DNA from: Planctomycetota bacterium
Lineage (GTDB): Bacteria > Planctomycetota > Planctomycetia > Isosphaerales > Isosphaeraceae
Assembly: GCA_021818605.1 (NCBI GenBank)
Contig: JAKAUH010000119.1
Coordinates: forward strand, 1 to 9,226
Direction: 5' to 3'
Length of the DNA stretch: 9,226 nt
A program made the translations under genes and the position numbers. Shown one piece after another: positions 7,244 to 9,226 of this stretch. The notes beneath the pieces were generated by a model. The model worked only from the letters and a program-made list of their open reading frames with translations. It made no database searches and was not told the DNA's origin. Each line of letters opens with the position of its first letter. Within the stretch, counting starts at the first letter, position 1.

Positions 7244-7294
7244 CAAAACGAACGCCAACGCGACTGCCGTGGGGGCAGAATTGGCTTCGTTTTG
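7244..7294. repeat. Long three-part hairpin (possible structured RNA or palindromic repeat)
   Basis: CAAAACGAA (7244-7252) pairs with TTCGTTTTG (7286-7294). After one bulged C (7253), GCCAA (7254-7258) pairs with TTGGC (7281-7285). Above an internal loop (CGCGA against AA), CTGCC (7264-7268) pairs with GGCAG (7274-7278) around the loop GTGGG. That is 19 base pairs in 51 nt, with a layout typical of structured RNAs or palindromic repeat elements. It is in no plausible gene. Confidence 0.6.
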
Positions 7295-7564
7295 CTCAAA
7301 TCCGCCCCCCAGGGCACCTCTCGGCGCCGAAAACCCCTCGAACGAGTATGAAGAATACATGAAGATTGGGTTCGTTCGCGCGATTTCAGGGTGGTTCGAG
7401 CCCTTTCTGATCCCTGTCGGGAAGCGAATGCACTCATCTTGACATTGCCACAAGCAGCAAGGCGCTGATCTAACAGGCGGCCGGATTTCGCCTGCCCACG
7501 GCGCATGCCGCGAGGCCCGCCGCGCCCTTCCGCAGCTGGCCTCGGGCACCATCGTGGATGCACC

Positions 7565-7590
7565 GCCATCCCGGGCAGGATGGCTTTTTT
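7565..7590 (+). terminator. Intrinsic (Rho-independent) terminator
   Basis: GCCATCC (7565-7571) pairs perfectly with GGATGGC (7578-7584) around the loop CGGGCA and is followed directly by six T (7585-7590). This is the canonical form and works only on the plus strand, since the minus side has no T-run. No plus-strand gene lies between 1765 and this point, so it implies an unrecognised transcript ending here. Confidence 0.75.
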
Positions 7591-7605
7591 ACCGTCATGC
7601 AGATT

Positions 7606-7625
7606 GTCAAAGAACGTCAAAGAAC
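7606..7625. repeat. 10-bp direct tandem repeat
   Basis: GTCAAAGAAC occurs twice without a gap (7606-7615 and 7616-7625), just after the terminator. On the minus strand it reads as two phased TTGAC-type boxes 10 nt apart, but no convincing -10 follows either. Possibly a paired protein-binding site. Confidence 0.5.
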
Positions 7626-8076
7626 AACCGACATCTTATATAGACGCCGGTCGCGCGGTTTTCTTCCCATCTTTTTTGGAATTTCCGATATTTCTGGGGG
7701 CGACTGGGACGGTGGAAGGGATTTTACGCCGCCATGAAAGTCGGTCGGGCATTCTTTCCCGCGGGGCTGGATCGGAAAGGAGAGCCACCCGGCGAGCTGG
7801 GATATGGAGGAAGCACCGCACCATCCCACCCGGCAGGAACCTGGCGCTTCCTCTTCTGGGACCGACTCCAGGGCAGGCGAAACTGTCGCGGCGACGGTCG
7901 TCGGGCAGCCAGAGGCCGATCGGGGCGTTTTCCCATGGGGCGGCGGCCCCGCGGCCGTTCGGACCCGCTCGGACCGGCCGACCGGCGACGACGAGCCAGA
8001 GCTCAGCCCGCGGCCCTCAAGGCAAAGCGGCCAACGGCGACGGAGTTGGTGTTGACAGTCGGTGTGCGTTGGAAAC

Positions 8077-8105
8077 CGTTCGCGCCCCGTTTCCGCGAGC
8101 GAACG
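8077..8105. repeat. Inverted repeat just upstream of the toxin-antitoxin promoter
   Basis: CGTTCGC (8077-8083) and GCGAACG (8099-8105) are perfect reverse complements with a 15-nt spacer, ending 5 nt before the candidate -35 box. Antitoxins of this class usually repress their own operon by binding palindromes near the promoter, so this is a possible operator; that link is inference. Confidence 0.3.
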
Positions 8106-8109
8106 CGGC

Positions 8110-8138
8110 TTGGCAGACGCGCCCAACGGTGGTAATCT
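8110..8138 (+). promoter_or_regulatory. Candidate promoter of the toxin-antitoxin operon
   Basis: TTGGCA (8110-8115), a 17-nt spacer, then TAATCT (8133-8138). The -35 matches five of six consensus bases and the -10 keeps T1, A2 and T6. The Shine-Dalgarno AGGAGA (8145-8150) lies 8 nt before the ATG at 8159, so the leader would be very short. A TTGACA at 8052 has no -10 at a proper distance. Confidence 0.35.
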
Positions 8139-8158
8139 AGCGTCAGGAGAATCACAAC

Positions 8159-8440
8159 ATGACGATTCATTTACCACCGCATATCGAAAGCTCGCTCCAG
8201 GCAGCCGTCAATAGCGGCCAGTTTGCTTCGATGGACGAGGCGATGACCGAAGCCGCGCGCCTGCTGCTCCACGAGCTGACCCGGAAGCCGCCGCCGGCCG
8301 CATCGCCGCCGGGTGCCGGCGAGGACGCGCCTGACCCTATCCTCGGGCTGATGGGTGACGACGTCGAGCTGATGGATGAGATTGTCGCCGATGTCTACCG
8401 CCGCAGGCGGGAAGAGAAGCGGATTCAAATCAACAGTTGA
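8159..8440 (+). CDS. Type II antitoxin, ParD/VapB-like ribbon-helix-helix
   Basis: A 93-residue protein with AGGAGA 8 nt upstream of its ATG. Residues 1-40 (MTIHLPPHIESSLQAAVNSG then QFASMDEAMTEAARLLLHEL) resemble the N-terminal DNA-binding, dimerising segment of ParD-type ribbon-helix-helix antitoxins. A proline/alanine linker (43-55) leads to an acidic helix DPILGLMGDDVELMDEIVAD and a basic end YRRRREEKR. By family the N-terminus represses the operon and the C-terminus wraps the toxin. The stop overlaps the start of the following PIN-domain gene (TTGA, 8437-8440), so the two are translationally coupled. It looks intact although its partner is broken. Confidence 0.8.
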   Translation: MTIHLPPHIESSLQAAVNSGQFASMDEAMTEAARLLLHELTRKPPPAASPPGAGEDAPDPILGLMGDDVELMDEIVADVYRRRREEKRIQINS

Positions 8441-8869
8441 ACAAATCCATCATCGACACCGACCTCTTTTCGGAAATCATCAAGGGCGTGGACCCAACCG
8501 TGGCCGCTCACGCCAGAACCTACCGCAGGGCCTTCGGCCATTATACCGTCACTGCCGTCACCGTGATGGAGATCGTGCAGGGCTACCAGCAGAAGCAGGC
8601 GACGCGGCAACTGCAAGCGTTCCTGACCGCCCTTCCCACGCAGGAAGTGCTCCCGTTCGACGAGGCCGATGGGGAGCTGGCTGGACGCATCGCGGGGGGA
8701 ACTCGAGCGGACAGGTCAACCCATCGGCACCGCCGACTCGATGATCGCCGCCATCGCCATCGGACACGGCCTGGAGTTGGTCACCGGAAACACCGCCCAT
8801 TTCCAGCGAGTCCAGCACCTCGGTTATCCGCTCACCCTGGTCAACTGGCGCCTGATCAGCGACAATTAG
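8437..8869 (+). pseudogene. vapC: VapC-like PIN-domain toxin, frameshifted at a G6 run
   Basis: The start is a TTG at 8437 inside the antitoxin stop. The first part reads MNKSIIDTDLFSEIIKG (PIN acids Asp7/Asp9) and TVMEIVQGYQQ (Glu45). After residue 87 the PIN sequence continues one frame over: GELERTGQPIGTADSMIAAI and LELVTGNTAHFQRVQHLG, with the third acid Asp100 and Asn118, ending at TAG 8867-8869. Removing one G from the run at 8694-8699 restores a continuous 143-residue VapC of normal length. As written, the first frame instead runs to 8892 with an arginine/histidine-rich junk tail and lacks Asp100. By family VapC is a Mg2+-dependent ribonuclease cutting tRNA or rRNA; the product as written should be inactive. 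The shift could be a real mutation, a variable homopolymer or a sequencing error. Confidence 0.85.
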
Positions 8870-8900
8870 AAATCCCTTCGAACGACAACTAGAATTCCCT
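8860..8900. repeat. 23-nt-period direct repeat over the toxin stop codon
   Basis: CGACAATTAGAAATCCCT (8860-8877) recurs as CGACAACTAGAATTCCCT (8883-8900), 16 of 18 identical. The first copy contains the toxin stop TAG and the second lies just before the insertion-sequence end. It looks like an old short duplication at the 3' end of the gene. Confidence 0.6.
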
Positions 8901-8928
8901 GCTCCTCTCGCCCGCCTGTTCACTATTT

Positions 8929-8956
8929 GGTTCCCTCCTGAACCCAAGGAGGGACC
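8929..8956 (+). promoter_or_regulatory. Hairpin masking the istA ribosome-binding site
   Basis: TCCCTCCT (8932-8939) pairs perfectly over 8 bp with AGGAGGGA (8947-8954) around the loop GAACCCA. GG (8929-8930) and CC (8955-8956) extend it past one bulged T. The right arm is the strong Shine-Dalgarno of istA, 5-6 nt before its ATG. RNA entering from outside the element would fold and hide this site, limiting transposase translation. The structure is seen; the regulatory effect is inferred. Confidence 0.6.
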
Positions 8957-8959
8957 TTC

Positions 8960-9226
8960 ATGATTACGGATGCCCAGGTGCGCAAGCTTCGCCAGCTTCT
9001 CGGCGAAGGCCATCCACTCTATCGTGCGGCATTGAAGGTGGGTATGGATACCAAGTCGGCGCGAAAGTACCGGCAGGCCGAGCGCCTGCCCAGTGAATCG
9101 ATCACCCCCAGAACCTGGCGGACACGGGAGGATCCGTTCCAGGATGTCTGGCCCGAGCTGCGTGACCTCCTGGAGCTCAATCCCGGGCTCCAGGCCAAGA
9201 CCCTCTTCGAGAATCTTCAGCGGCGC
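8960..9226 (+). CDS. istA: IS21-family transposase IstA, N-terminal part (cut by window edge)
   Basis: The first 89 residues are visible, with no stop before the right edge. MITDAQVRKLRQLLGEGHPL, then YRAALKVGMDTKSARKYRQA, is the N-terminal helix-turn-helix typical of IS21 IstA proteins, which recognises the element ends. TWRTREDPFQDVWPEL and NPGLQAKTLFENLQRR match the conserved segment that follows. The DDE catalytic domain and the helper ATPase gene istB should lie to the right. The ATG at 8960 is set by AGGAGGG 5-6 nt upstream. Confidence 0.9.
   Translation, partial: MITDAQVRKLRQLLGEGHPLYRAALKVGMDTKSARKYRQAERLPSESITPRTWRTREDPFQDVWPELRDLLELNPGLQAKTLFENLQRR

Larger units (their letters stand above)
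7098..8158. other. Gene-free structured intergenic region (about 1.06 kb)
   Basis: No frame here has a protein-like composition together with a usable ribosome-binding site. The open frames are arginine/proline-rich products of GC bias. What can be seen is structural: a perfect inverted repeat (7182-7213), a long bulged hairpin (7244-7294), an intrinsic terminator on the plus strand (7565-7590), a 10-bp tandem repeat (7606-7625), an AT-rich patch near 7625-7700, and the promoter of the toxin-antitoxin genes at the right end. The stretch 7250-7620 resembles a non-coding dispersed element, or an RNA gene, more than a decayed gene. Confidence 0.5.
8917..9226 (+). mobile_element. IS21-family insertion sequence, left end (continues beyond window)
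   Basis: The istA start (8960) is preceded by TGTTCACTATTTGGTTCCC beginning at 8917. This starts with TG, as IS21-family ends do, and lies about 40 nt before istA as expected. The exact boundary is inferred, since the right end, the partner inverted repeat and any target duplication are outside the window. Insertion is 47 nt beyond the toxin stop codon. Confidence 0.65.

Noticed and set aside
7390..7403. Second T-arm-like string (GGTGGTTCGAGCCC)
   Set aside because: Only three stem pairs form and no other tRNA arms are present.
7439..7444. Perfect TTGACA -35 hexamer on the plus strand upstream of the terminator
   Set aside because: No acceptable -10 hexamer at 15-19 nt, so it is not called a promoter, although it could matter if a transcript is shown.
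7094..7620. Two minus-strand frames (7094-7552 and 7159-7620) with protein-like fragments
   Set aside because: No good ribosome-binding site, overlap of two frames and the peptidase promoter, and no recognised domain. More likely a non-coding repeat that happens to be open.
8052..8057. Perfect TTGACA -35 hexamer upstream of the antitoxin
   Set aside because: The sequence 17 nt downstream is ACCGTT, not a -10 box; the TTGGCA/TAATCT pair nearer the gene fits better.
7505..8177. Frames of 133-211 codons on both strands in front of the antitoxin (7505-8140, 7734-8135, 7617-8177)
   Set aside because: Arg/Pro/Gly-rich, mutually overlapping, no domain, and no Shine-Dalgarno at a usable distance; treated as GC-driven open frames.
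8558..9013. Minus-strand frame of 151 codons across the toxin and insertion-sequence start
   Set aside because: It is antisense to two recognisable plus-strand proteins and crosses the inferred element boundary.

Overview
The window looks like a chromosomal accessory stretch of a GC-rich planctomycete, most plausibly of the Isosphaeraceae type. This is an inference from gene content and style: TPR repeats fused to a glycosyltransferase-like domain and a DUF6165 tail, a large exported PA/M28/PDZ peptidase, frequent TTG starts, arginine-rich GC-driven shadow frames, low gene density and an IS21-type insertion sequence. No rRNA, tRNA or CRISPR array is present.

Layout, left to right. (1) 2-1765, plus strand: the 3' part of a TPR / glycosyltransferase-like / DUF6165 fusion protein, cut by the left edge. 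(2) 1903-4859, minus strand: a compact set read in the order solute-binding lipoprotein (4859-3612), winged-helix regulator (3410-3051) and MalK-like ABC ATPase (3039-1903). The ATPase keeps Walker A and its C-terminal TOBE-like domain but has lost the Q-loop Gln, the signature Gly-Gly, the catalytic Glu after Walker B and the H-loop His. No permease gene lies in the set. (3) 5042-7000, minus strand: an exported zinc aminopeptidase-like protein (M28) with an inserted PA domain and a C-terminal PDZ domain, with a reasonable promoter and a strong Shine-Dalgarno. (4) 7098-8158: more than 1 kb without a convincing gene, but with a long bulged hairpin (7244-7294), a second perfect inverted repeat, and a textbook plus-strand intrinsic terminator (7565-7590) that has no recognisable gene in front of it. 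(5) 8159-8869, plus strand: a toxin-antitoxin pair with an intact ParD/VapB-like antitoxin overlapping by 4 nt a PIN-domain VapC-like toxin. The toxin frame is broken at a run of six G. (6) 8917 to the right edge, plus strand: the left end of an IS21-family element with the beginning of istA, whose ribosome-binding site is buried in a hairpin.

How the parts may work together. The lipoprotein, regulator and ATPase are spaced as one transcription unit and resemble an ABC importer stripped of its channel and of most of its catalytic residues. They may be a ligand-sensing or regulatory derivative, or a subunit set that borrows a permease encoded elsewhere. The right-hand 2 kb looks like a mobile or decaying island: structured intergenic DNA, a broken toxin-antitoxin module, a short duplicated segment after the toxin stop, and an insertion sequence. 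The strongest candidates for something undescribed are the degenerate ATPase set and the structured, terminator-ended transcript implied upstream of 7590.
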